DNA of 64,000 bases from Pararhodobacter sp. (GCA_020832545.1 JAFIEK010000001.1:186001-250000), one strand, 5' to 3'. Positions 1-8,134 are shown, counted from the stretch's first letter. Notes: generated by a model not told the origin, from the sequence alone. A program made the numbers and translations.

Positions 1-45
1 GCCGATCATCAGCCGCAGGCGCACTGCATCAGTTGTCTCGCGCAT
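1..45 (-). CDS. Start of an unidentified gene, cut by the window edge
   Basis: An ATG on the minus strand at 43-45 opens a frame that stays open to the window edge and gives 15 residues beginning MRETTDAVRL. A good ribosome site (GAGGAAC) lies just upstream inside the end of the crcB gene, and the start is only 2 bases beyond the crcB stop. This looks like the third gene of the crcB operon. Too little is visible to name a product. Confidence 0.45.
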   Translation of the reverse strand, partial: MRETTDAVRLRLMIG

Positions 46-47
46 GG

Positions 48-458
48 TCAGGTTCCTCTCAATCGGTTCAGCTTTGCGCCGATACGGCTGCCAAACCAGA
101 CGGCACAAAGCCACAAAATGACAGACAGACCAAGGTTTAGTCCGGCGAGAAAAAAATCCTGTTGTTCCAGCAGCAAAACGGTTTCAAGGCTGAAGATCGA
201 AAAGGTGGTGAACCCCCCGCAGAAGCCGGTCATGACGAAATGCCGCTCTGCCGGGCTGGCCAACCGGCGCCCGTCTGGTCCGCTGAGTGTGGCGTAGAGC
301 CCGATCAGGAAAGAACCCACAACATTCACCGCCAGCGTTCCCCACGGAAATCCCGGCCCGGTCAGCTGCAGCAGCCAGAGCGAACCGAGATAGCGGGCAA
401 CCGCCCCCAGCGCGCTGCCGAGCGCAACCGCGACATAGATGCGGGCTTCCCAGCGCAT
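48..458 (-). CDS. crcB: Fluoride channel CrcB/Fluc, subunit 1
   Basis: A 136-residue membrane protein of the CrcB/Fluc family, which lets fluoride leave the cytoplasm passively. Four hydrophobic helices are visible. The family marks are the N-terminal GxxxGxxxRY segment (residues 14-23), WGTLAVN with the conserved Asn at residue 45, and the Phe box TTFSIF (residues 84-89) with both Phe residues present. The length is normal for the family. The start ATG lies one base after the stop of the second crcB gene (460-864), so the two are translated together, and adjacent crcB pairs usually form heterodimers with opposite membrane orientation. The downstream gene starts 2 bases after this stop. No fluoride riboswitch was recognised upstream of the pair. 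Confidence 0.93.
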   Translation of the reverse strand: MRWEARIYVAVALGSALGAVARYLGSLWLLQLTGPGFPWGTLAVNVVGSFLIGLYATLSGPDGRRLASPAERHFVMTGFCGGFTTFSIFSLETVLLLEQQDFFLAGLNLGLSVILWLCAVWFGSRIGAKLNRLRGT

Positions 459-459
459 C

Positions 460-864
460 TCAGTTTCCTATTGCCGCGAGGGTGGCGGCCATGGCCAGCC
501 CGGCGGCCACAAGGCAGAGCACGACCGATGCCACGATGTTGGCGAGCGCCCGACTGGTCTCGCCATTGCGCAGCAGTGTCAATGTCTGAAGCGAAAACGA
601 AGAGACGGTGGTGTAACTTCCCAGAACGCCGATGACAAACCCCAGCCAGAGGACTGGCCGCACCACAGCATGATCACCTGGCGAAAGGATCAGCGCGGCC
701 AGTACACCGATCATGCATGCACCGGTTATGTTCACCACCAGCGTTCCCCATGGAAAGGTCTCCCCCCATCGGCGCGCAACAAACCCCGAAACGGCATAGC
801 GCCCCATGCCACCGACGGCCCCACCAAGGGCTACAAGACCGATCTGTGCCAGTTGCGTTTCCAT
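460..864 (-). CDS. crcB: Fluoride channel CrcB/Fluc, subunit 2
   Basis: A 134-residue CrcB/Fluc paralogue and the first gene of the crcB operon. Four hydrophobic segments are seen. The N-terminal GGxxGGMGRY (residues 14-23) and WGTLVVN with Asn45 match the family. The Phe box reads TTVSSF (residues 85-90), so the first of the two pore Phe residues is Val here, whereas subunit 1 keeps both. In a dual-gene Fluc such asymmetry fits a heterodimer in which the two pores differ; this functional reading is inference. The next gene starts one base after this stop. A candidate promoter lies immediately upstream (873-900). Confidence 0.92.
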   Translation of the reverse strand: METQLAQIGLVALGGAVGGMGRYAVSGFVARRWGETFPWGTLVVNITGACMIGVLAALILSPGDHAVVRPVLWLGFVIGVLGSYTTVSSFSLQTLTLLRNGETSRALANIVASVVLCLVAAGLAMAATLAAIGN

Positions 865-872
865 CCTGCGCT

Positions 873-900
873 TGGTTACCCTTTCACTTCAACCTGTCAA
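873..900 (-). promoter_or_regulatory. Candidate promoter of the crcB pair
   Basis: On the minus strand a perfect TTGACA (895-900) is followed after 16 bases by TAACCA (873-878). The predicted transcription start would fall within a few bases of the crcB ATG at 862-864, giving a very short or absent leader, which agrees with the weak ribosome site there. The minus 10 element is poor, so this is tentative. Confidence 0.33.
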
Positions 901-1134
901 GCCACGCATGGTTCTTGGCCGAACGGCACACAGGCGCACAGAAACGGCGCCCGTTCTCCAGACGTGTTCGTTTTCTATTGGGGGCAATTGGCATTACGCT
1001 CAGAGCGACAAGCTGAGCCGGTCTTTTGTCTGGTATTCTCCCATCGCAACGGCAAACCCACAAGGAAGGCAGGCGAACAGTTTCAAGAACAGAGGCAATG
1101 ACGCGAAACGCGAGGGACATGACCCATTGATTTC
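901..1134. other. Intergenic, no gene seen
   Basis: Open frames on both strands lack a ribosome site, family motif or plausible protein composition. The sequence lies between the crcB promoter and the decayed IS5-type element and may include eroded left-end sequence of that element. I recognise no RNA gene or riboswitch here. Confidence 0.4.
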
Positions 1135-1177
1135 CGTTGGGCTGCGTAATTCACGGTTCAGAAAACGAGCGGTGAAC

Positions 1178-1482
1178 ATGTCTGATCTCTTCTGGCTGTC
1201 CGACGCGCCTGCGGAATACGGCCCCGGCACACTTGAAGGGGACAGTGGCCCCAGTGGAGCCGCGCAAGCCCCGGAAAGGCTAGACAACCGCTGGAAGCGA
1301 CGAAGCGATAAGGGCATCTTCGCACAGACAATGGCCGGGCTGGCCGCGAAAAAGGGGGGCTTTACGGCCCAACGGCGGCATGAACACCTAGTTGCACGCC
1401 ATTTGCGACAGCCAGGGGCGGCCTCTGAACCTGTTCGTGAGTGGCAGACAGGTCAGCGATCTTTCTGCAATATGGATCGCAC
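1178..1482 (+). pseudogene. Decayed IS5-family (IS427-type) transposase
   Basis: Broken pieces of one transposase are readable in order. MSDLFWLSD starts at 1178, followed by a deletion and then APAEYGP. Next come NRWKRRSDKGIFAQ and MAGLAAK (about 1287-1350). After a frame change, NGGMNT, LHAICDSQGRPLNLF and QVSDL follow, ending near 1480. These match the usual IS5-group order (N-terminal SDLFWL, EYGP, NRWKRWSDKGIF, GGMNTKLHAV, GRPLN, GQVSD). In the GGMNT-K-LHA segment the expected Lys codon is TAG at 1389-1391. The C-terminal part with the catalytic Glu is missing; the next gene ends at 1489. The element is dead by deletion, frameshift and a stop. Confidence 0.82.
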
Positions 1483-1488
1483 TGCGCA

Positions 1489-2016
1489 TCAGCGCCACAG
1501 GCCCAGCAACAGCCGCAAATCAGCCCATCGCCGCGCCACGGACGGGATAAGCAGGAGCATCGATCCCACAGCCCAGGCGGAAGCGCCCCCGAACATCACA
1601 ATGATAAAGGCCTCCTCGCGGCCGGTGATCTGCAACAGAAAGAAGCCAGGCACCCACAGAATTGCCAGCACCAATGCGGCCACCCATAAGTTGCGCAACT
1701 TCGCCCGCGGGTGCCACCCCGAGGGGAGCTGGACACGCCGACCGGTTCGGAACGCATCGCGCTCGGCACGGTTCAAGATTACCCAGCGTAGATCCACCTC
1801 CTGCCCGCGCCGCCTGATCGCACGGCTGACATCCTCCAGCCGCAGTCGCTGCGCCGGCTGGCCGTTGTCGGCCGCCATCTCTACGAAATGGACCATCCCG
1901 TCCCGCCCGAACCCCGCCAGGCGCCCCTCAACGTGGCGGGGCTCGCGCCCAGGCTCGGCCAGGTCCAATCTTACCTGCACTGGGCGGGCGAAGCGCAGAA
2001 GCGTCCGATAACTCAT
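1489..2016 (-). CDS. Unidentified protein with two C-terminal membrane helices
   Basis: 175 residues, not recognised as a named family. The first 110 residues are soluble, Arg-rich and mixed alpha/beta, starting MSYRTLLRFARP. They are followed by two hydrophobic helices (about 112-131 and 136-157) and a short basic tail. The layout suggests a cytoplasmic domain anchored at the membrane by a hairpin. The start is well supported: an AAGGACAGGG ribosome site sits right before the ATG at 2014-2016. It stands alone between two mobile-element remnants, and its 3' end lies 7 bases from the end of the IS5 fragment, so its last codons could have been altered by that insertion. Confidence 0.6.
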   Translation of the reverse strand: MSYRTLLRFARPVQVRLDLAEPGREPRHVEGRLAGFGRDGMVHFVEMAADNGQPAQRLRLEDVSRAIRRRGQEVDLRWVILNRAERDAFRTGRRVQLPSGWHPRAKLRNLWVAALVLAILWVPGFFLLQITGREEAFIIVMFGGASAWAVGSMLLLIPSVARRWADLRLLLGLWR

Positions 2017-2261
2017 CCCTGTCCTTCCTGCGGCGGTGCTGAAAGCATGTCGGCCGATTGCTTTGCGGTCAACACACAGTCCTGCACGGCTGCGCCGGAA
2101 TCAACCGCACAAGACCGAAGACACGCGGCCATCGGAGAATGCTTTGGAGGCATGACTGTCTCAGGCATTCCAGAGACCGAGCAACAGGTGCGGCTCCTGC
2201 AGCAACGACGCCTCCGGCAGCACCTCGCGCTTCCCAGCCCTTCCAGCTTTGGGCGACGAAC

Positions 2262-2490
2262 GGCCGCTTTGCCGGGATCGCAAGGGGTTGGGTCTTGTCG
2301 ATCGGCCTTGAGCCGAGAACCTACGGCTTGCATTCCATGCGCCGGACCAAGTGGCACAGACCTACAAAAAGACCGGTAACCTGCGCGCGGTTCAGTTGCT
2401 GCTGGGGCACATGAAAATGGACGGCACTGTGCGTTCCCTCGGCGTCGAAATCGAGGGCGCGCTGTCGCTGTCGGTGGGGATCGACCTGCG
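2262..2490 (+). pseudogene. C-terminal fragment of a tyrosine recombinase (phage-type integrase)
   Basis: The frame reads WVLSIGLEP, YGLHSMRRTK (box II, His-x-x-Arg), then shifts by one base at about 2351 and continues AQTYKKTGNLRAVQLLLGH, VRSLGVEIEGALSLS. This is the conserved C-terminal part of integrase-like tyrosine recombinases common in Alphaproteobacteria. Three defects are visible: the N-terminal two thirds are absent, a single base is missing after the Lys codon at 2349-2351, and the catalytic Tyr expected in the VRYLG motif is Ser (TCC, 2435-2437). It therefore cannot be active. It marks an old integration or deletion event. Confidence 0.85.
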
Positions 2491-2818
2491 ACGGACTGCC
2501 CCGTCCGGCACCTACCCGTGCCCGTCGGCCCTATTGCCGACAGTGCCCCCCAGAGCATGCCGCATTGCTGCTACCCGAAGCCGGCCTCTTATACTTGCCG
2601 CAGCGCTTCTGAACGGGCGATTTCGATGATGTGGACTAACCGGTCACTCGCCGCGAGCGCATGGTTGCCAATCGCCTGCGCGGCGACCGGGGCGCAGAGC
2701 GCGGATGGCGGAAATCCATTGGCATCGCGGAATTTGCGATGCTTAAGGTCGGGGTCGCCAACCGCATGAATACCGGGGCGGCGTTGATATCGCCCGCTCT
2801 CGTGTCGTAGTCACATAG
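2491..2818. other. Intergenic scar, no gene seen
   Basis: The sequence between the recombinase fragment and the PaiB-like gene has only short frames with Cys- and Pro-rich or Arg-rich translations and no usable ribosome sites. It probably holds further eroded accessory sequence, but nothing in it can be named. Confidence 0.4.
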
Positions 2819-3448
2819 TCAACCGGCTTTGGGAGACCGTCGCGCCATCTTGTCTACCAAACCAGCGTTTCCTGCGGCCTGCAGGCCTGCGATGGCACCG
2901 CGATAATCACGCGGCTCACGGTTCTGGCTGAGCTTCGACTTGGAGATGGTCCGGGTGACAGTGATGCGGAATGCTACGATCGCATCCAGCATGGCCTCCA
3001 TGTAGTCGGCCGGAGCGTCGGACATCCGCCAGGCTGCATCGCCATGAAGGCGGCGCTCATGATGGCTGGTAAGCACGCCGACAGCGGCACGCTTTGAACG
3101 GGCATCGTGCTGGAAGTTGATCTCACCATGGACATGGACAACCTGGTAGTTCCATGTCGGCACATGGCGGTGATGCTCGGGCTTGCTCGGATAATAGTTC
3201 GGAGAGATATAACCGTCTGCGCCCCGGAATATTGCCAACACCTGCTGCCCGTTGGCGATCAGCCGGTGCATGTCGTTGGCCAGCGCCACATGCCCGATCA
3301 GTTCGCCCTCTTTGCCGGAAATCAGGGGCAGGTGGTTGGCAATGAGCCCCGCCTCCGTCTGGGCAGCGATGCACGCCAGTGGATGGGCCGAGATGAGCCC
3401 GTAGATCTCGGCTTGGTCGACCTCGTGGAAATGGTCGGGCAGATACAT
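2819..3448 (-). CDS. PaiB-like FMN-binding negative transcriptional regulator family protein
   Basis: 209 residues of the FMN-binding PaiB family, whose fold is that of split-barrel flavin-binding proteins. The protein begins MYLPDHFHE, the normal family start. Also visible are the conserved IAAQTEAGLIANHLPL segment, GHVALAND, the phosphate-binding IFRGADGYISPNYYPSK segment and VPTWNYQVVHVHG. I moved the start 20 codons inside the longest frame because the family starts at this Met and GGAGAC lies upstream. PaiB of Bacillus is linked to protease and sporulation repression; here the role is unknown. The gene stands alone between the recombinase and IS3 remnants, so cargo of a lost mobile element is possible. 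Confidence 0.85.
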   Translation of the reverse strand: MYLPDHFHEVDQAEIYGLISAHPLACIAAQTEAGLIANHLPLISGKEGELIGHVALANDMHRLIANGQQVLAIFRGADGYISPNYYPSKPEHHRHVPTWNYQVVHVHGEINFQHDARSKRAAVGVLTSHHERRLHGDAAWRMSDAPADYMEAMLDAIVAFRITVTRTISKSKLSQNREPRDYRGAIAGLQAAGNAGLVDKMARRSPKAG

Positions 3449-3586
3449 GCGTGTCTCCGTTTCTCGTGCGCTCAGGCGCTCATGATCAGCTTCGCCGCGA
3501 TGGCCCACATGACTGGGGCGATCCCCGCCTCAAGCAACCCCAGTCCCTCTGAGCCTGTCACGTGTATGTGCCGCTCCCATGCTCAT

Positions 3587-3748
3587 TTAAGCCACCTTCC
3601 GTTCAAAAGCGACCGGGCTTTTCCAGCCCGGTTCTGTGCGTCGGCGGCGCGGGTTATGAAAGGCGTTGATGCATTGAAAGATGGACGTTTCGACCTGGCA
3701 AAGGGTTTCCCACGACATGCGCCAGAACAGCATCGTATCCACAGCATT
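3587..3748 (-). pseudogene. C-terminal fragment of an IS3-family transposase (orfB)
   Basis: On the minus strand 53 codons read NAVDTMLFWRMSWET, QVETSIFQCINAFHNPRRR, PGWKSPVAFERKVA, ending in TAA at 3587-3589. This is the standard end of IS3-type orfB (DNA-x-ESF..., ETRRQAE-x-AIFEYI, FYNPRRRHS, LGWKSPVAFE). A stop codon precedes the fragment in frame, and the DDE catalytic core is missing apart from the degraded stretch near the last acidic residue. The region 3749-3974 may hold more eroded element sequence, but I could not assign it. Confidence 0.82.
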
Positions 3749-3974
3749 TTACCGAAGCGACCTTTGCAGCGCCACGGGCAGAGCACTGATCGCCATGCCT
3801 CTCTCCATCTCCTGCGCAACTTCGATATAGGGGGAGCGTGCGGATCCTGAAACTGTTGTCGACGCTCTCGCCACGCGTGTCGTCGCATGGTATTGGCGAT
3901 GTCCATCGAGTGTTTATCGCGCAGCCGATTGCGGACCTGCATTCACCCTGCCCAAGACAGAAAGATCGCCCTGC

Positions 3975-5687
3975 ATGTCTCGCCGGTCGTCCCTCGGACG
4001 CTTCTCCATCCTCGCGGCCGCGATCATCGGCACGACTGTTCTGGCGCTTCTCGCGATCCTTGTCGCGCCATGGCTGGCATTCCCGGCGTTGGTGTTCGCT
4101 GGCCTCAGCCTTGTCGGCCTGTGGGATATCACCCAGACGCGGCATGCGGTTCTGCGCAATTATCCGATCGTCGGCCACATCCGCTACATTCTGGAGGGTA
4201 TACGCCCCGAAATCCGGCAATACCTGCTGGAAGGCACGCATGATGAGGAGCCGTTCAGCCGTGAGGCCCGCAGCCTCGTCTATCAGCGTGCCAAGGGTGT
4301 CGAAGACAAACGCCCGTTCGGCACCACGCAAAAGGTTTATGAGGCGGGCTATGCCTGGATCACCCATTCAGTTGTGCCACGCCAGATCACCGACACCGAT
4401 TTCAGGGTCAGAATCGGCAACGCAAGCTGCACACAGCCCTATGATGCCTCGCTTTACAATATCTCTGCCATGAGCTTTGGCGCGCTGTCGGGCAATGCGA
4501 TTTCCGCGCTGAACCGTGGCGCGAAGCTTGGTGGTTTTGCCCATGACACGGGCGAGGGCGGCATCAGCCAGTATCACCGCGCTGGTGGCGGCGATCTGAT
4601 CTATCAGATCGCGTCAGGCTATTTTGGGTGCCGCACGGCGGATGGAAAGTTTGATCCGGAGGCTTTTGCGGTCCAGGCGGCCGATCCACAGGTCAGGATG
4701 ATCGAGATCAAGCTCAGTCAGGGGGCAAAGCCCGGACACGGCGGCATGCTTCCCGCCGCCAAGATCACGCCAGAGATCGCGCTGGCGCGCGGTATTCCGA
4801 TGGGGGTGGATTGCCTCTCGCCCGCTGCGCACAGCGAATTTTCCACACCGATGGGTCTGGTGCAGATGATCGGACAATTGCGCGAGCTGTCCGGTGGCAA
4901 GCCTGTCGGTTTCAAGCTCTGCATCGGCCATCGCCGAGAATTCATGTGCATCGTCAAGGCCATGCTGGAAACCGGAATCGTGCCCGACTTCATCGTCGTG
5001 GACGGCAAGGAGGGCGGCACCGGCTCGGCCCCGCTGGAGTTTGCCAACCGGGTCGGCATGCCAATGCGCGAGGGGCTGCATTTCGTTCACAATACGCTGC
5101 GCGGCGCGGGATTGCGTGATCAGGTCAGGATCGGCGCTGCCGGCAAGATCGTCAGCGCGTTCGATATCGCGCGGGTGCTCGCGCTCGGGGCTGACTGGTG
5201 CAACTCGGCCCGCGGGTTCATGTTTGCGATCGGCTGCATTCAGGCGCAGGCCTGTCACACCAACAAATGCCCGGTCGGAATCGCCACTCAGGACACGCTG
5301 CGTCAACGCGCGCTCGATCCTGACGACAAAAGCCAGCGCGTCGCGCGGTTTCATCGCAACACCCTGCATGCGCTGGGAGAGCTGGCCAGCGCCGCCGGGC
5401 TCGATCATCCAACTGATTTTCTGCCGTATCACCTGATGTTCCGCCAGGAAGCGGGCACTTTCATGGATGGCAACGAGGTGTTTGCCTATGTGCCCGAAGG
5501 GTTTTTGCTTGCGCCCGATCCGCACCCTGATCTGCCCGAATGGCATGATCGCTGGGATCGCGCAACGGCGCAAACCTTCGCGCCGCCGATGATCCCGCAT
5601 GGACCGTTCACGCGAAGCAAGCCAGAAGCCATCCCGCCAAAACCCGCCTCGCCACTCCCCGTGGCAATTACGACGCGGCAGGTCTGA
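3975..5687 (+). CDS. FMN-binding glutamate synthase family protein, membrane-anchored
   Basis: 570 residues. Two hydrophobic segments at the N-terminus (about 11-50) anchor a large domain related to the FMN-binding synthase domain of glutamate synthase. Visible family marks are the MSFGALSGNAISALN and GEGGIS segments, the QGAKPGHGGMLP motif, VDGKEGGTGSAP, and a Cys cluster QACHTNKCPVG that fits the 3Fe-4S site. No glutaminase domain is present, so it is not a complete GltB. Stand-alone proteins of this kind are widespread and mostly untested; an FMN/Fe-S oxidoreductase acting at the membrane face is likely. It starts at ATG 3975 with only a weak ribosome site, is monocistronic, and converges with the methyltransferase gene. 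Confidence 0.88.
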   Translation: MSRRSSLGRFSILAAAIIGTTVLALLAILVAPWLAFPALVFAGLSLVGLWDITQTRHAVLRNYPIVGHIRYILEGIRPEIRQYLLEGTHDEEPFSREARSLVYQRAKGVEDKRPFGTTQKVYEAGYAWITHSVVPRQITDTDFRVRIGNASCTQPYDASLYNISAMSFGALSGNAISALNRGAKLGGFAHDTGEGGISQYHRAGGGDLIYQIASGYFGCRTADGKFDPEAFAVQAADPQVRMIEIKLSQGAKPGHGGMLPAAKITPEIALARGIPMGVDCLSPAAHSEFSTPMGLVQMIGQLRELSGGKPVGFKLCIGHRREFMCIVKAMLETGIVPDFIVVDGKEGGTGSAPLEFANRVGMPMREGLHFVHNTLRGAGLRDQVRIGAAGKIVSAFDIARVLALGADWCNSARGFMFAIGCIQAQACHTNKCPVGIATQDTLRQRALDPDDKSQRVARFHRNTLHALGELASAAGLDHPTDFLPYHLMFRQEAGTFMDGNEVFAYVPEGFLLAPDPHPDLPEWHDRWDRATAQTFAPPMIPHGPFTRSKPEAIPPKPASPLPVAITTRQV

Positions 5688-5942
5688 ACCTGTTCCTCAA
5701 AGTTGCGATTTTGCCCGGATTGCGATGAGTCATTCGCATGAAGTCTGGAAATGTTGGCTCAATTTGCGGAACTTTGCCGCAGACTTCCCTTGCCTCATCG
5801 ATTTTTCAAAACTGTGTGGAGCAAATAAGCCGCGATCTGTCACGACAACGACCGGACATTTTTGTTGATTGTTGGCAGACATGTCGACCAACACAGACCA
5901 TCGCGCGTGCAGCCTCAATCCGTTGTTCGTGCAGCCACGTTG

Positions 5943-6635
5943 TCATGCACGCCCCTGTGTGCCTGGTCGCTGCATAAGGACGACATCCTTGACCGGCACC
6001 TCGCACCGCCAGCCCCAGCTGCGTGCAAGATACATGAAAGTAGCCGCGCGGTAGAAAACCACATGCGTCGGATCCTTGCGATAGTGCCAGTCCTTGAAAC
6101 GCGCATCATCGGTCTGAAAGCAGGTCATCACTGCCAGCCACCCGTTGGGGCGGATCAGCGCGCGCAACCGGGCGAATTCTGCGTTCGGGTTATGAAAATG
6201 CTCCGCCACCTCGGTGCAGGTGACAAAATCATATGTCTCGCTAAGCGGAGCGGGATCAGGGTGGAAGAACGGATCATACAGCGCCACCGCATGCCCCGCC
6301 TCGCGCAGCATCGCCGCCAGTGCCGGGCCCGGCCCGCAGCCATAATCGAGGCCACGCGCACCGGCTGCCAGACGTGCCAGAAGCGGATCGCTCAGTTTCG
6401 ACAGGAAGCGGCGATAGCGAGAATCGTTTGGGTCATTTTCGTGTTGCAGGTAATGAGCGTATGCCTCTTCACGCGACGGATGCTGTGCAGGCGTCAGATA
6501 GCGCGCCTCGCACTCAATGCAGCGCCAGTATTCCCGGCCACCCACAACCATGAACCACTCGGAACGCGGCGCGCCGCAAACCGGGCAGGCAATACCGTCA
6601 TGGGCGTCGCGCAGGGTCGCCGCTACTGCCGTCAT
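5943..6635 (-). CDS. Class I SAM-dependent methyltransferase with N-terminal zinc ribbon
   Basis: 230 residues. An N-terminal CPVCG...CIEC pair (about residues 19-42) looks like a zinc ribbon. A Methyltransf_23-like domain follows, with the SAM motif LDYGCGPGPAL, the acidic end of strand 2 (ALYDPF), CTEVAEHF and LRPNGWLAVMT. Such ribbon-containing enzymes often act in surface glycan or small-molecule pathways, but the substrate cannot be read from sequence. The start overlaps the stop of the spermidine-synthase-like gene by 4 bases (6632-6635), so the two are coupled and the second SAM-fold protein may act in the same pathway. Confidence 0.85.
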   Translation of the reverse strand: MTAVAATLRDAHDGIACPVCGAPRSEWFMVVGGREYWRCIECEARYLTPAQHPSREEAYAHYLQHENDPNDSRYRRFLSKLSDPLLARLAAGARGLDYGCGPGPALAAMLREAGHAVALYDPFFHPDPAPLSETYDFVTCTEVAEHFHNPNAEFARLRALIRPNGWLAVMTCFQTDDARFKDWHYRKDPTHVVFYRAATFMYLARSWGWRCEVPVKDVVLMQRPGTQGRA

Positions 6636-7363
6636 GCCCCGGCACTGCTGCCATTGCGTGCCAGATAGACCGTTTGGGTAAAAGGACGGTCCGTCAGCGG
6701 ATTGTGGAAGATCACGGGCTCTGCCCAGGCCTCGGGGAAAGCCTGGGCAAGACGGTCCAGAAACCGCTGGTCGGTCGGGTCGTTCGACCAGAGGCCGAAA
6801 ATGCCTTTGGGCTTGAGGTGCATGCGAAGGAACATCAGGCCATCGAGTTGGTAGAAACTGTCGCTACGCTCGTCGAGCAGAAATTCCGGCGTGTGGTCGA
6901 TCTCCACCAGCACCGCATCGAAAAGCCGGCCTGGTCTGTTCACATCAAACCCGGTCTTGCTGGCGGCCATGGCGAAAAAGTCGCCCTGCAACAACCGGCA
7001 GCGCGGATTGTCAGTCAGCTTTCGGCCCATCGGCAGGACACCAGATTCATGCCATTCGATGACTGGCCCCAAGAATTCGACGACCAGTAGCTCACTCACC
7101 GCACCATGCTCAAGCACCGCTTGCGCAGTGTAGCCCAACCCCAGCCCACCGACCACGACATCCAATGCCGTGCCATCACAGGCCGCAACCCCCAGCCGCC
7201 CAAGCGCGACCTCGGACGCGGTGAAATAACTGGTCATAAGGAATTCGTCGCCGAGCTTGATCTCAAAGACATCCACGCCAAGCCTCAGATCGCGCCGCCG
7301 TCGAAGGCTCAGCGCGCCAATCGGCGTCACACAGTAGTCGAGTTCTTCAAACAGGTGGCTCAT
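6632..7363 (-). CDS. Spermidine-synthase-like Rossmann-fold protein
   Basis: 243 residues with the fold of polyamine aminopropyltransferases and relatives. VVVGGLGLGYTAQAVLEHG is the nucleotide-binding motif I, LLVVEFLGPVIEWH is motif II, and ALVEIDHTP corresponds to the catalytic-loop region of spermidine synthase, where the usual Asp pair is only partly kept (EIDH). The N-terminal beta segment typical of SpeE is reduced. It may be a methyltransferase or aminopropyltransferase-like enzyme rather than a true SpeE. It is first in a two-gene unit with the zinc-ribbon methyltransferase. The ATG at 7361-7363 has no strong ribosome site. Confidence 0.75.
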   Translation of the reverse strand: MSHLFEELDYCVTPIGALSLRRRRDLRLGVDVFEIKLGDEFLMTSYFTASEVALGRLGVAACDGTALDVVVGGLGLGYTAQAVLEHGAVSELLVVEFLGPVIEWHESGVLPMGRKLTDNPRCRLLQGDFFAMAASKTGFDVNRPGRLFDAVLVEIDHTPEFLLDERSDSFYQLDGLMFLRMHLKPKGIFGLWSNDPTDQRFLDRLAQAFPEAWAEPVIFHNPLTDRPFTQTVYLARNGSSAGA

Positions 7364-7573
7364 GGGAACGGGCGGTGAAGGCCCTTGCCGCCTTTCTTGA
7401 AATTCAATCGGATTGCAGCTTTATTTATGATTTGATTGAAAGATTCAACTATCGCCTCTTGCGGCGCATCTGCGACCGATACCACAGGGCCCGTTCAGGG
7501 ACTGCGGCTGATCGGCGTCATCCACGTCAGGTCAGGCGACTGAATCAAGCAGGACAGATGGGTTCGAGAAAGA

Positions 7574-8134
7574 TTAACGGGGCCTGATCTTTGTGTCCAG
7601 TATATCTGCGACAATTTCATGCTCGCTTCGCAATGAGTTCACTAGAACAACATTTGGTTCATAGTCTCCGCAAGACATGTTTATATTATTAAAACGAACT
7701 ATCCGATCAAGCAAATGAGATCCATCATAATACTTGTTCGGATTTCTGGATGAAAGCCGTTGCCTCAAAGCATCATCATCCGGAACAAATAGGATGTACA
7801 CTCTGTCAAACATTGTGAAAAAACGCCGGGTGTCCTCTTCCGATCCAAATATGTAGACCGGTCGTTCTGGAAAATTAATCAGCGCAGCTTTTAAGGCGTT
7901 CTGATCCCATTTCCAAGTTATAATGCCGGGGTCTCTCTTTGTAATTTCCTTCGCCTCCTCTTTAGACACAAAGTCCTTCGTGTCCAATCTGAAATGGCGC
8001 GCGATCAATTTGTCCGCATCGATGACATTCTTGCCCATTTGCTTCATTTTACGACAAATATATGATTTACCAGAGCCGCTTGCCCCGGTAATTAGAATAA
8101 TTTCATCAATCTTATCGACCATATGCTTTTCCAT
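7574..8134 (-). CDS. AT-rich P-loop nucleotide kinase-like protein
   Basis: 186 residues. The N-terminus carries a clear Walker A motif, ITGASGSGKSYICRKM (about residues 14-29), then IDADKLIARH, a lid-like region RRFFTMFDRVYILFVPDD and RLSSRNPNKYY, in the style of small-molecule kinases (shikimate, gluconate and AAA_33-type). The substrate is unknown. The gene is rich in Lys, Ile and Asn codons ending in A or T, unlike every gene around it, so recent horizontal entry is likely. It stands alone. An alternative start 4 codons downstream has the better spaced GGAA. Adjacent non-coding DNA is AT-rich as well. Confidence 0.72.
   Translation of the reverse strand: MEKHMVDKIDEIILITGASGSGKSYICRKMKQMGKNVIDADKLIARHFRLDTKDFVSKEEAKEITKRDPGIITWKWDQNALKAALINFPERPVYIFGSEEDTRRFFTMFDRVYILFVPDDDALRQRLSSRNPNKYYDGSHLLDRIVRFNNINMSCGDYEPNVVLVNSLRSEHEIVADILDTKIRPR

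Noticed and set aside
865-1000. Fluoride riboswitch upstream of the crcB pair
   Set aside because: I looked for the crcB RNA core (GGNGATGG and the CTGATGAC-like strand) on the minus strand and saw neither.
806-2011. Long plus-strand frame of 401 codons
   Set aside because: It runs across the dead IS5-type element and antisense to the 1489-2016 gene; most of the translation is Arg/Ser-rich and lacks a ribosome site. Only the transposase fragments in it are real.
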